From MED660 sp002691025 (GTDB lineage Bacteria > Myxococcota_A > UBA9160 > UBA4427): 16,073 nt of DNA. The stretch is taken from assembly GCA_002170485.2 (NCBI GenBank), contig NHDZ02000074.1, positions 1 through 16,073 of the forward strand. Direction: 5' to 3'. A program made the translations under genes and the position numbers. The notes below the pieces were generated by a model, which saw only the letters and a list, made by a program, of their open reading frames with translations, was not told the origin of the DNA and made no database searches. The stretch's first letter is position 1. The number at the start of each line of letters is the position of its first letter. Below are positions 7,371-13,980 of this stretch, piece after piece.

Positions 7371-8426
7371 ATGAGCGCAGCGCCCATTCGCAACATCGAC
7401 TCCAGCCCGCCTCCCGAGCGTTTCGCGAGAGGTTGGCACTGTCTCGGATTGTCGAAAAGCTTCGACTCCACGCCCACTCGGGTGGAGGCCTTCGGCCGAC
7501 GCCTCGCCGTCTTTCGGTCCGAAAGCGGCCAAGCGCATGCCATTGACGCCGGCTGTCCCCACATGGGCGGAGACCTCTCCCTGGGCGAAGTCGACGGCGA
7601 ACTCTTGCGCTGCCCGTACCACAAATGGGGCTGGAAAGGGGACGGCTACTGCGGCGATATCCCGTACGCCAAGCGCATCCCTCCGAGTGCCCGTATCCGA
7701 TCGTGGCCCATCTGCGAAGAGAACCAACTCCTCTTTGTCTGGAATGACCCGGAAGGGCTCGAGCCCACCGACGACGTCATCGTTCCTCGCGAGCCAGAAT
7801 GCTTTGATGACTCCTGGACGGACTGGGTCCTTGAAGAAAACCTGATCGACATCAATTGTCGCGAGTTGATCGACAACATGGCTGACCTGGCCCACTTCGA
7901 TTACGTGCATGGCGTCAGCACCACCTATTTCCAGAACATCTTCGACCACCACGTNCTCACGCANATCAACCACGGACGCAATAGNGAAGGCTCGGAATAN
8001 GATCAGGGTGGTGAGATGATCTCACGTGCGACCTACTACGGTCCGGCCTACATGGTCTGCCGAATGAGCAACGAGGGCTTCGGCCGGCAGCATCGNTCCA
8101 TGCAACTGGTCAGTCACGTCCCCATTGATCGAGACCACTTCATCCTGCGACACGGGGTCATGATCGAGAAAATCCCCGAAATGTCCGAAGAAGAGAATCT
8201 GGCGGTAGAGGCACAGTACGTGGAGATGACACAACTCTCCTTCAAGCAGGACGTCGAAATCTGGCACAACAAGATCCGGGTGGACAACCCTCTCCTCTGT
8301 GACGGAGACGGCCCCGTGACCCTGCTGCGCGACTGGTACCAGCAGTTCTATGTCGACCGGGCCGACGTCACCGAGAAGCAGAAGGAGAAACGCATCTGGA
8401 ACTGGCCTGGAAACCCGCCGGACTGA
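7371..8426 (+). CDS. Rieske non-haem iron oxygenase, KshA/SdmA-like (steroid 9-alpha-hydroxylase or sterol C-4 demethylase)
   Basis: A 351-residue oxygenase component of a Rieske non-haem iron system. The Rieske cluster ligands are C62-x-H64 and C81-x2-H84. The mononuclear iron site is D172-L-A-H175-x4-H180 plus D294 in F-K-Q-D-V-E-I-W. The opening F-A-R-G-W-H-C-L-G, the H-M-G-G-D-L-S around the cluster and the later N-K-x-R-x-D-N-P-L-L-C closely match KshA, the 3-ketosteroid 9-alpha-hydroxylase. Bacterial SdmA, which removes sterol C-4 methyl groups, is also a Rieske oxygenase. The convergent CYP51 makes SdmA a serious alternative, while the HsaA-like gene favours KshA. No reductase partner is adjacent. 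The ATG at 7371 is chosen over a longer open frame from 7302 because GAGGAG lies 8 nt before it and homology begins here. N bases at 7955, 7964, 7985, 8000 and 8096 are all third codon positions; the one at 8000 gives TAN (Tyr or stop). Confidence 0.92.
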   Translation: MSAAPIRNIDSSPPPERFARGWHCLGLSKSFDSTPTRVEAFGRRLAVFRSESGQAHAIDAGCPHMGGDLSLGEVDGELLRCPYHKWGWKGDGYCGDIPYAKRIPPSARIRSWPICEENQLLFVWNDPEGLEPTDDVIVPREPECFDDSWTDWVLEENLIDINCRELIDNMADLAHFDYVHGVSTTYFQNIFDHHXLTXINHGRNXEGSEXDQGGEMISRATYYGPAYMVCRMSNEGFGRQHXSMQLVSHVPIDRDHFILRHGVMIEKIPEMSEEENLAVEAQYVEMTQLSFKQDVEIWHNKIRVDNPLLCDGDGPVTLLRDWYQQFYVDRADVTEKQKEKRIWNWPGNPPD

Positions 8427-8431
8427 ACCCT

Positions 8432-8453
8432 CGAAAGAAAAAGGGGCAGCCCC
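8432..8453 (-). terminator. Possible intrinsic terminator of the CYP51-ferredoxin gene
   Basis: Read on the minus strand, a GGGG-CTG-CCCC hairpin is followed directly by TTTTTCTTTC, 33 bp after the CYP51 stop codon. The stem is only 4 GC pairs, so the call is moderate. It lies in the 60 bp gap between two convergent genes. On the plus strand the A-rich stretch precedes the hairpin, so it would not work as an intrinsic terminator for the Rieske gene. Confidence 0.45.
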
Positions 8454-8486
8454 GCATCCAAGGCCCCGTCTACCTCCTACGCTCCC

Positions 8487-10142
8487 TCANCCCTCTTCGA
8501 TCCGAAGGACNCGGTTCGGGCAATAGCGTACGGCTCTCTCGGCCTTCTTGCGCAGATCCTTNCGCGGGCTTTCTTCCAGNACGGCGACTTTTTCATCTTC
8601 ACCGAGAGCAAAGAGCTCCGGAGCCTCTCCCATACAAACGGCATGCCCCTGACACAGATCCTCATCCACCACGATGCGGAAGGGGCGCAGGTCGGCCTCC
8701 TCTTCCCGGAGAGCCCGAGCCGCATCGAGGTGCTCCCCGCTGGCCTCCACTGGCTTTCGCTTCTGGTAGCGAACCCGACACGGCTGCTTGAGGTGAACCA
8801 CCATCTTGGAGTGGTTGTCCACATAGCTGTCATCGGGCTGGGCCAGTGAGAAATCCAGGCGACGAAGAACGATGCTGAAGATCACCTTCAGCTGCATCAT
8901 CGCAAACGCCGACCCGACGCACTTGTGCCGCCCGCCCCCGAACGGAATCCAGGCCCATGGATTCCGGGCATCCTCACGTCGATGACTCGAATAGCGGTCC
9001 GGCTCAAACTCATCCGGCTCAGCAAAGTACTCTTCAAGACGGTTCGAAACCGCCGGTGAAATGGCAACAAGATCCCCCGCCCTGACGGTCCAACCCCTGT
9101 AGTGGAAGTCATGGACCACCTTTCTCATGAGGATGATCAGAGGGGGGTGCAGCCTCAGGGTCTCCTTGAGCACACCTTCGAGTAGGGGAATCTCGCGCAG
9201 CGATTGAAAACTGACTTCGCGGCCGTCTGCGTACAACCCATCGAGCTCCTCCACCGTCTGAGAGAGGATCCCAGGATGCCGCAGTAGTTCGATGAGCCCC
9301 CAGGAAGCGACTCCCTGGCTCGTGTGATGCCCCGCGAACATCATCCCGATGATCATGCCCGTGATCTCAGAACGGCTGTATCTCCTCTTCCCATTTTCGT
9401 CCACGAGGGAATCCATGACCTGAAGGAGGTCTCCACAACGCCGCCCCTCACTTTCCCTTCGGTCCAGGATCTCTCCGATCAAATCCACCAGGGTCGCTCG
9501 AGCCCGATCGCGTGCCCGAAAGGAGGGCAGCGGCAAAGACGGGTTCACATAGGCCAGGGCATCGGTGCCGCGCTCGAGGTGATGAAACGCTGCCGTGAAT
9601 TCACGTCCGCGCACAGCCAGATCGTCTCGAAATTCCTGTCCAATCAGGGTGGCGGTGGACGTGTAGGTCGTCAATTCACCAAAAAACTCCAGGAGGTCGA
9701 TCTCTCCCGATTCCTCCAGTTGGTCACACATGCGCTCGGTTTCCCGTGCGATGACCTCGGCATGGCCTCGCATATGCACATCCCGAAGAGCCTGGGTGCG
9801 AAGCGTGCGACGCCGGGCCTCGAGAGGAAGATCAAAGACCACGCCCGGCCCGAAGATGGGCTTCATGAAGGGATAGGCCGCCCCCTGATCCAACTGTTCG
9901 TCCGAAGCCCTGAAAAAAGCTTCCTGCGCCTCGGCCCCGCTGAGCAGCGTGACGTGTGTTCCTGCAAGATTGATCTCGCCCACCTCCCCGCACTCACTCC
10001 GAACCCTCCGAAAGAGCGAGATAGGCGCCTTGCGCATTTCCAGCAGGTGGCCGAGGAAAGGCAGCCCGCCCGAAAGGCGAGGCGCCCCACTCCCCGAATG
10101 CGGGAACGAGTCAGAATCCGGAGCGTCAGGTGCGCTTGTCAT
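8487..10142 (-). CDS. cyp51: Sterol 14-alpha-demethylase CYP51 fused to a C-terminal 3Fe-4S ferredoxin
   Basis: A 551-residue natural fusion. Residues 1-460 form a CYP51, which removes the 14-alpha-methyl group of cyclised sterols in three oxidations. They closely resemble Mycobacterium CYP51: the substrate-region signature Y90-P-F-M-K-P-I-F-G98, the I helix F-A-G-H272-H-T274, the K-helix E327-T-L-R330 in L-K-E-T-L-R-L-H-P-P, and the haem loop F401-G-G-G-R-H-K-C408. About 25 charged or Ala-rich residues (462-486) link to a small ferredoxin whose ligands C497-x2-H500-x2-C503 and C541-P fit a 3Fe-4S cluster, with His at the place of the fourth Cys. The same architecture is known from Methylococcus capsulatus. 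The fusion carries its own electron donor but still needs a reductase. No clear ribosome binding site precedes the ATG. The four N bases (8490, 8511, 8562, 8580) are third-position, and the last residue is Gly whatever the base. Its presence implies sterol synthesis in this organism. Confidence 0.95.
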   Translation of the reverse strand: MTSAPDAPDSDSFPHSGSGAPRLSGGLPFLGHLLEMRKAPISLFRRVRSECGEVGEINLAGTHVTLLSGAEAQEAFFRASDEQLDQGAAYPFMKPIFGPGVVFDLPLEARRRTLRTQALRDVHMRGHAEVIARETERMCDQLEESGEIDLLEFFGELTTYTSTATLIGQEFRDDLAVRGREFTAAFHHLERGTDALAYVNPSLPLPSFRARDRARATLVDLIGEILDRRESEGRRCGDLLQVMDSLVDENGKRRYSRSEITGMIIGMMFAGHHTSQGVASWGLIELLRHPGILSQTVEELDGLYADGREVSFQSLREIPLLEGVLKETLRLHPPLIILMRKVVHDFHYRGWTVRAGDLVAISPAVSNRLEEYFAEPDEFEPDRYSSHRREDARNPWAWIPFGGGRHKCVGSAFAMMQLKVIFSIVLRRLDFSLAQPDDSYVDNHSKMVVHLKQPCRVRYQKRKPVEASGEHLDAARALREEEADLRPFRIVVDEDLCQGHAVCMGEAPELFALGEDEKVAXLEESPXKDLRKKAERAVRYCPNXVLRIEEX

Positions 10143-10422
10143 TGAAGTCAGCCAGGTCAGGACAAGCCCATGCCCACGGAGAAAACCGTGACAGGGACTG
10201 CCGGGAGTCTACAGTCTGTCAAAGAGTACTACGTACGGCATGAGCCCCCAAGGTAGTTCCCGGCGACCACCGCCAGGAACGCCGTCCCCCATCGAGATTC
10301 CTCCGCCCCCACCACTCCAGATCGAGTACACAGCACACGCGGCCCACGGTGGGTTGGGCTAGTTTCTTCTTCCCGGACCCCGAGAAAGTCACCTGGGGAT
10401 CGTGACCCGAAACCAAATTGGC

Positions 10423-10435
10423 CGAGACGGTCTCG
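10423..10435. promoter_or_regulatory. Perfect 6-1-6 inverted repeat, possible operator
   Basis: CGAGAC-G-GTCTCG is a perfect palindrome with a one-base spacer, about 105 bp before the hemN start and 280 bp before the cyp51 start. A site this short can arise by chance in GC-rich DNA. Its placement between divergent genes makes a dimeric repressor operator possible. No regulator gene is in the window. Confidence 0.3.
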
Positions 10436-10448
10436 ACCCGCCCCACAC

Positions 10449-10478
10449 GCCCGGTTTCCGGGCTTTCCTCTCTTTTTC
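10449..10478 (+). terminator. Terminator-like hairpin in the hemN leader (possible attenuator)
   Basis: GCCCGG-TTT-CCGGGC forms a perfect 6 bp GC stem with a three-base loop (10449-10463), followed at once by the T-rich run TTTCCTCTCTTTTTC. This has the form of an intrinsic terminator and lies about 75 bp before the hemN ATG. It could attenuate hemN or end a short upstream transcript. The T run is interrupted by C bases, which weakens the call. Confidence 0.45.
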
Positions 10479-10539
10479 TATATATCTCTCTCTTTCTTCA
10501 GCCAAGCCACGAGTCCACCCTATGACCAAGAGGCCAGCC

Positions 10540-11997
10540 ATGGATAGTCCCAGNAATTCCAACTCCTCGACTCCCGAGTCCGCTTCGGCGGACTCCAGCG
10601 AGGCGATCACACCCGGCTCGGCGGCCCTTGAAGCCCTCCTTCCCCGCTACTCCATGGCGGGGCCGCGCTACACCAGCTACCCCACGGCGCCNGCCTGGAA
10701 AGAGGAGCTGGATTCCACGACNTATCAGGAAATCCTGGACGCGCTCCCCCACGANGGCACCACGCCCCACGCCATCTACGTNCATGTCCCNTTCTGCCGC
10801 AACCTCTGCCACTTCTGCGCATGCAATCGCGTCATCACGCAAAAGACGGAACCGCCCGTCCGATTCCTCGACACGATCGCCTCCGAGATCCAGGAAGTCC
10901 GTCGACACCTTCCCAAGGACTCCAGGTCGGGGCAGATCCACCTTGGCGGAGGCACGCCCACACACCTGACNCCGCCGCAGCTGGCTCGGCTGATGGATAC
11001 NATTCTTCAATCATTCCCAGTCGAAGAGAACGCCGAGATCTCCATCGAGATCGACCCGCGTGTGACCAGTGAAGACCACATGGACACCCTGAGGGACTAC
11101 GGGTTCAATCGGATCTCACTGGGGGTGCAGGACTTCGACACCCGNGTGCAAGAAGCCATCCATCGTCACCAATCCGTGGACGAGGTTCGNNAGTTGGTCG
11201 ACCGCGCCCGAAAAGATGGGGTAGACGGGATCAACTTCGANCTCATCTATGGTCTCCCTCACCAGACCGANTCATCTTTTCAACACACGATCGATCACGT
11301 GACCTCGATGCTACCGGACCGCATTGCCCTCTATGGGTATGCCCATGTCACATGGGTGGCCAAACAGCAGCGGGGCTTCGAGCGAATCGACCTGCCCGAC
11401 CCCAGCGCCCGGCTCTCGTTGTTCATTCGCGCCGCCGACCAACTCCTGGAAGCCGGCTACATCCCTATCGGGATGGACCATTTCGTCCTCCCCACCGACG
11501 ATCTCGCCAAAGCCCTGCCTGAAGACCGGGTCCATCGGAACTTCATGGGCTATACGACCCGACCTTGCGGAGAACTCTTTGCCTTCGGGCCTAGCGGCAT
11601 CAGTGAACTCTCCATGGGCTTCATCCAGAACGAAAGAGACCTCTCCGCCTGGGAGTCACGCGTTGCAGAGTCCGGACTCGCCGCTTTTCGTGGGCATCGA
11701 CTCAGCGACGACGACAAACGTCGAGGATGGGTGATTTCGCAGATCATGTGCGGGGCCCGGCTCTCGGCCTCGCGCTATCAGGAACTCTACGCGGAAGACT
11801 TCCGAACCCGGTTTGCCACCGCCTACCCACAGCTCGAAGCATTCCAAGAAGACGGCCTCCTCGAACTTGACCCCGATGGCGGCTTCACCATCACACCCAC
11901 GGGCCGTATGTTCATCCGCAATATTGCGATGTCTTTCGATGCGTATCTCCCGAGCCAGCAAAAAGATGGAAAGCCGATGTTCAGTCGCACCGTCTAG
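10540..11997 (+). CDS. hemN: Oxygen-independent coproporphyrinogen III dehydrogenase (radical SAM)
   Basis: A protein of about 485 residues that decarboxylates coproporphyrinogen III to protoporphyrinogen IX without oxygen, in haem synthesis. Numbered from the ATG at 10540, the radical SAM cluster motif is C86-x3-C90-x2-C93-x-C95, the HemN form with the extra Cys, followed by N-R-V-I-T. The N-terminal R-Y-T-S-Y-P-T-A, absent from the HemW relatives, and G-G-G-T-P-T (SAM binding) support true HemN. The length is close to E. coli HemN plus a short Ser-rich N-terminal extension. I chose ATG 10540 because AAGAGG (10528-10533) lies 6 nt before it; ATG 10522 has no such site. Thirteen N bases lie in the gene, twelve at third codon positions, so the protein is little affected. 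A strong terminator follows, so the gene appears monocistronic. It may supply haem to the neighbouring P450s. Confidence 0.93.
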   Translation: MDSPXNSNSSTPESASADSSEAITPGSAALEALLPRYSMAGPRYTSYPTAXAWKEELDSTXYQEILDALPHXGTTPHAIYXHVXFCRNLCHFCACNRVITQKTEPPVRFLDTIASEIQEVRRHLPKDSRSGQIHLGGGTPTHLXPPQLARLMDXILQSFPVEENAEISIEIDPRVTSEDHMDTLRDYGFNRISLGVQDFDTXVQEAIHRHQSVDEVXXLVDRARKDGVDGINFXLIYGLPHQTXSSFQHTIDHVTSMLPDRIALYGYAHVTWVAKQQRGFERIDLPDPSARLSLFIRAADQLLEAGYIPIGMDHFVLPTDDLAKALPEDRVHRNFMGYTTRPCGELFAFGPSGISELSMGFIQNERDLSAWESRVAESGLAAFRGHRLSDDDKRRGWVISQIMCGARLSASRYQELYAEDFRTRFATAYPQLEAFQEDGLLELDPDGGFTITPTGRMFIRNIAMSFDAYLPSQQKDGKPMFSRTV

Positions 11998-12086
11998 AAC
12001 GAGCGGTCTTGCGGGTCAAAGCGGGCGACCGGCACCCAGCCCGATTNATCTTGAAATCAGTAGGTCAAAAGGGCCTTGAGAGACTG

Positions 12087-12127
12087 AGGGCGCATTGAGC
12101 CGGCCTCAGGCTTTTTAATGCCCTTTT
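12087..12127 (+). terminator. Intrinsic terminator of hemN
   Basis: The outer arms AGGG (12087-12090) and CCCT (12121-12124) and middle arms CATT and AATG enclose an inner GAGCC/GGCTT stem with a short loop, giving an interrupted hairpin followed by a T run (12123-12126) before the N at 12127. The inner stem is also followed by its own TTTTT (12112-12116). It lies about 90 bp after the hemN stop and 28 bp before the next gene. Confidence 0.6.
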
Positions 12128-12154
12128 NCTCGAGGACCGGGGTATGGTGAGGCT

Positions 12155-13795
12155 GTGAATGGCCAAGCCGTAATCAAGAACCAATGGCTTTGGGGACCCT
12201 CCCGGGATCTGCTCTTCGGATGCGGAGTCTGGTACATCGCCTTCTTCATCTTCCTGATATTCGCCGGCCCCGGCCTACGCTCGATCCAGCCTCTGTCTCT
12301 CGCCCCCTTCCTGATCCTTCTCGTGGCCACGCCCCACTATGGCGCGACACTGCTCCGGGTCTACGAGCATCGCAGTGAGCGCAAGGCCTATGCTTTTTTT
12401 ACGGTCTGGACCACAGTCGCACTGATTGGACTCTTCGTATGGGGGGTGCAGGATGCCCTCGTAGGCACCCTCCTCTTTACCGCCTACCTCACCTGGTCTC
12501 CCTGGCATTACACGGGCCAGAACTACGGAATCTCTGTTCTTTTCATGCGTCGCCGGGGCATCACCGCACAACGCGAAAAGCGCTGGCTCTACGCCACGTT
12601 CATCCTTTCGTATGCGCTCACCTTCCTGGTCATGCACGAAGAGTCGGANGTTCCACGTGGACTCGCGGAGGGCGGAGTCCATCTTGCACGCCTGGGGATT
12701 CCGAAATGGTTTTCCAGCTACGCCATCCCCGCCACCGCCGGAATCTGGGCGGGCGCACTTGTCGTAACAGCGGCCCTGATGCGAAAACAGAGCCGGCTTC
12801 GCGAACTCTTCCCGGTCGCACTCCTGGTCCTCTCCCAGGCAGTCTGGTTCACGCTCCCTGACCTGGCGCGATACTTCGGCGACTCCGGTCTTTCCGTAGA
12901 AGCACTCGATTTCGATTACCGGGCTTTCTACTTCAACTGGATCGTTCTGGCTCACGCCATGCAGTATCTATGGATCACGAGCTACTACGCAAAAAAGGAG
13001 GAAAAACGCTCCGGTGGCAATGGGCGATACTTCGGCAAAACCCTCCTGGCCGGAAATGTGGCGTGGCTGGCGCCCGCCATGCTCTTCGCACCCCAGATCC
13101 TGGGCGGCGCCGTTTCCGAACTGACTGTCGCTCTGCTCGTCGCTTCCCTCGTGAACCTCCACCACTTCATCCTCGATGGCGCCATCTGGAAGTTACGTGA
13201 CTCCCGGGTCGCCAACCTTCTCATCCGGCCTTCCGCCTCGGAGGAAGCCACGAGGCCACCCCGTAAGAAATCCCACTGGCGTGGGACTCGCCTGTTCTGG
13301 ACGGGCTCGGCCGCNCTTNTGGCCATCGCCGCCTTCGAGTTCGCCGCCTTGAGACTCGCCATCCCNGCGTGGCTCGACCATGAGCAACCGGAGCCCGTGG
13401 AGTCCCTCCTCGATGGCNTGGCCTGGATGGCACGCGACAGTGCCATCGCCCGAACCCAACTCGGTCACACCCTGATCGCTCAAGAAAGACCCACGGACGC
13501 TTTGAGGGCCTTCCGGCGCAGTCANACCCTCACGCCGGAGGCCGGAACACTGGCTCAAATAGCCCGGCTTGAATTTCAGCTCGGAATGCCCGAATCGGCC
13601 GGCGCCACAATCGAGAAAGCGGTGGAGTTGGCCCCCGACCGGTCCGACATCCTGCGCCTCGCCGGAGAGATCCAATCCGCCTCGGGCCATCCCGGACACG
13701 CAAGGGCCTATTTCAAGCGCGCGCTGAAGATCAACCCGGACTCCGCCCCGGCAGCCGAAGGTCTTCGCAAGCTCGGTCCGNATACGGGGTATTGA
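12155..13795 (+). CDS. Multi-pass membrane protein with conserved-looking His motifs and a C-terminal TPR domain
   Basis: I do not recognise this 546-residue protein. Residues 1-405 contain roughly nine to eleven hydrophobic helices. Several carry histidines in compact motifs: P-H61-Y-G-A-T, W-H118-Y-T-G-Q-N-Y-G, L-A-H267-A-M-Q-Y and N-L-H336-H337-F-I-L-D-G-A-I-W. Such membrane-embedded His sets often bind metal or haem, so an integral-membrane oxidoreductase or lipid-modifying enzyme is possible, but this is inference. Residues 425-541 look like two to three tetratricopeptide repeats, for example T-D-A-L-R-A-F-R-R-S, A-V-E-L-A-P-D, and A-R-A-Y-F-K-R-A-L-K-I-N-P-D; these are protein-binding helices. 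The GTG start at 12155 gives the full first helix, although its ribosome binding site is poor. The N bases are at third codon positions or at the first position of NTG codons, except the one at 13781. No clear link to its neighbours. Confidence 0.8.
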   Translation: MNGQAVIKNQWLWGPSRDLLFGCGVWYIAFFIFLIFAGPGLRSIQPLSLAPFLILLVATPHYGATLLRVYEHRSERKAYAFFTVWTTVALIGLFVWGVQDALVGTLLFTAYLTWSPWHYTGQNYGISVLFMRRRGITAQREKRWLYATFILSYALTFLVMHEESXVPRGLAEGGVHLARLGIPKWFSSYAIPATAGIWAGALVVTAALMRKQSRLRELFPVALLVLSQAVWFTLPDLARYFGDSGLSVEALDFDYRAFYFNWIVLAHAMQYLWITSYYAKKEEKRSGGNGRYFGKTLLAGNVAWLAPAMLFAPQILGGAVSELTVALLVASLVNLHHFILDGAIWKLRDSRVANLLIRPSASEEATRPPRKKSHWRGTRLFWTGSAXLXAIAAFEFAALRLAIXAWLDHEQPEPVESLLDGXAWMARDSAIARTQLGHTLIAQERPTDALRAFRRSXTLTPEAGTLAQIARLEFQLGMPESAGATIEKAVELAPDRSDILRLAGEIQSASGHPGHARAYFKRALKINPDSAPAAEGLRKLGPXTGY

Positions 13796-13899
13796 CCCCG
13801 GGGCATCGTTCCGGACTTCAAGCAAACCCAGGACCTTCCCCAGGGAAANAGGCAGCGCTCTCGCTCCATCGATACGCCATTCGGCATGGCCGCCCCGCT

Positions 13900-13908
13900 T
13901 GCTAGCAT
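13900..13908 (+). promoter_or_regulatory. Candidate extended -10 promoter for the glycosyltransferase gene
   Basis: TGCTAGCAT combines an extended -10 TGn with TAGCAT. A weak TTCGGC (13880-13885) lies at 17 bp spacing as a possible -35. Transcription from here would give a leader of about 65 nt before the ATG at 13981 and would argue against the longer frame that is open from 13915. Assigned by eye only. Confidence 0.4.
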
Positions 13909-13980
13909 GCCGTCTTGATCCTTGATTGCCCCTGCTGGTGTCGGCGGGGGAACGGGTCGCGCAGGAGAAATCGAACGCCG

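Larger units (their letters stand above)
10143..10539 (+). promoter_or_regulatory. Divergent intergenic region between cyp51 and hemN
   Basis: This 397 bp region lies between two genes transcribed away from each other and should contain both promoters. The cyp51-proximal half shows no clear signal. The hemN-proximal half holds a 13 bp perfect inverted repeat (10423-10435), a GC hairpin (10449-10463) and a pyrimidine tract containing TATATAT (10464-10499). The frame of hemN is open back to 10402, but that extension is low-complexity, lacks homology and crosses these structures, so I treat it as leader. No FNR-type TTGAT-N4-ATCAA site is visible. Confidence 0.5.

Noticed and set aside
7053..7973. 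Long minus-strand open frame overlapping the Rieske gene and the intergenic region
   Set aside because: It is opposite a gene with intact Rieske and iron ligands and shows no recognisable motif.
7371..8426. Naming the Rieske gene kshA outright
   Set aside because: Sequence resemblance to KshA is strong, but SdmA-type C-4 demethylases belong to the same broad family and CYP51 is adjacent, so no symbol is given.
10402..10539. N-terminal extension of hemN with an upstream start
   Set aside because: The extension has no ribosome binding site, no homology to HemN and crosses a hairpin and pyrimidine tract; ATG 10540 has a good AAGAGG site.
13193..13825. Minus-strand open frame opposite the TPR part of the membrane protein
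   Set aside because: No family features; it runs opposite a frame with hydrophobic helices followed by TPR-like repeats.
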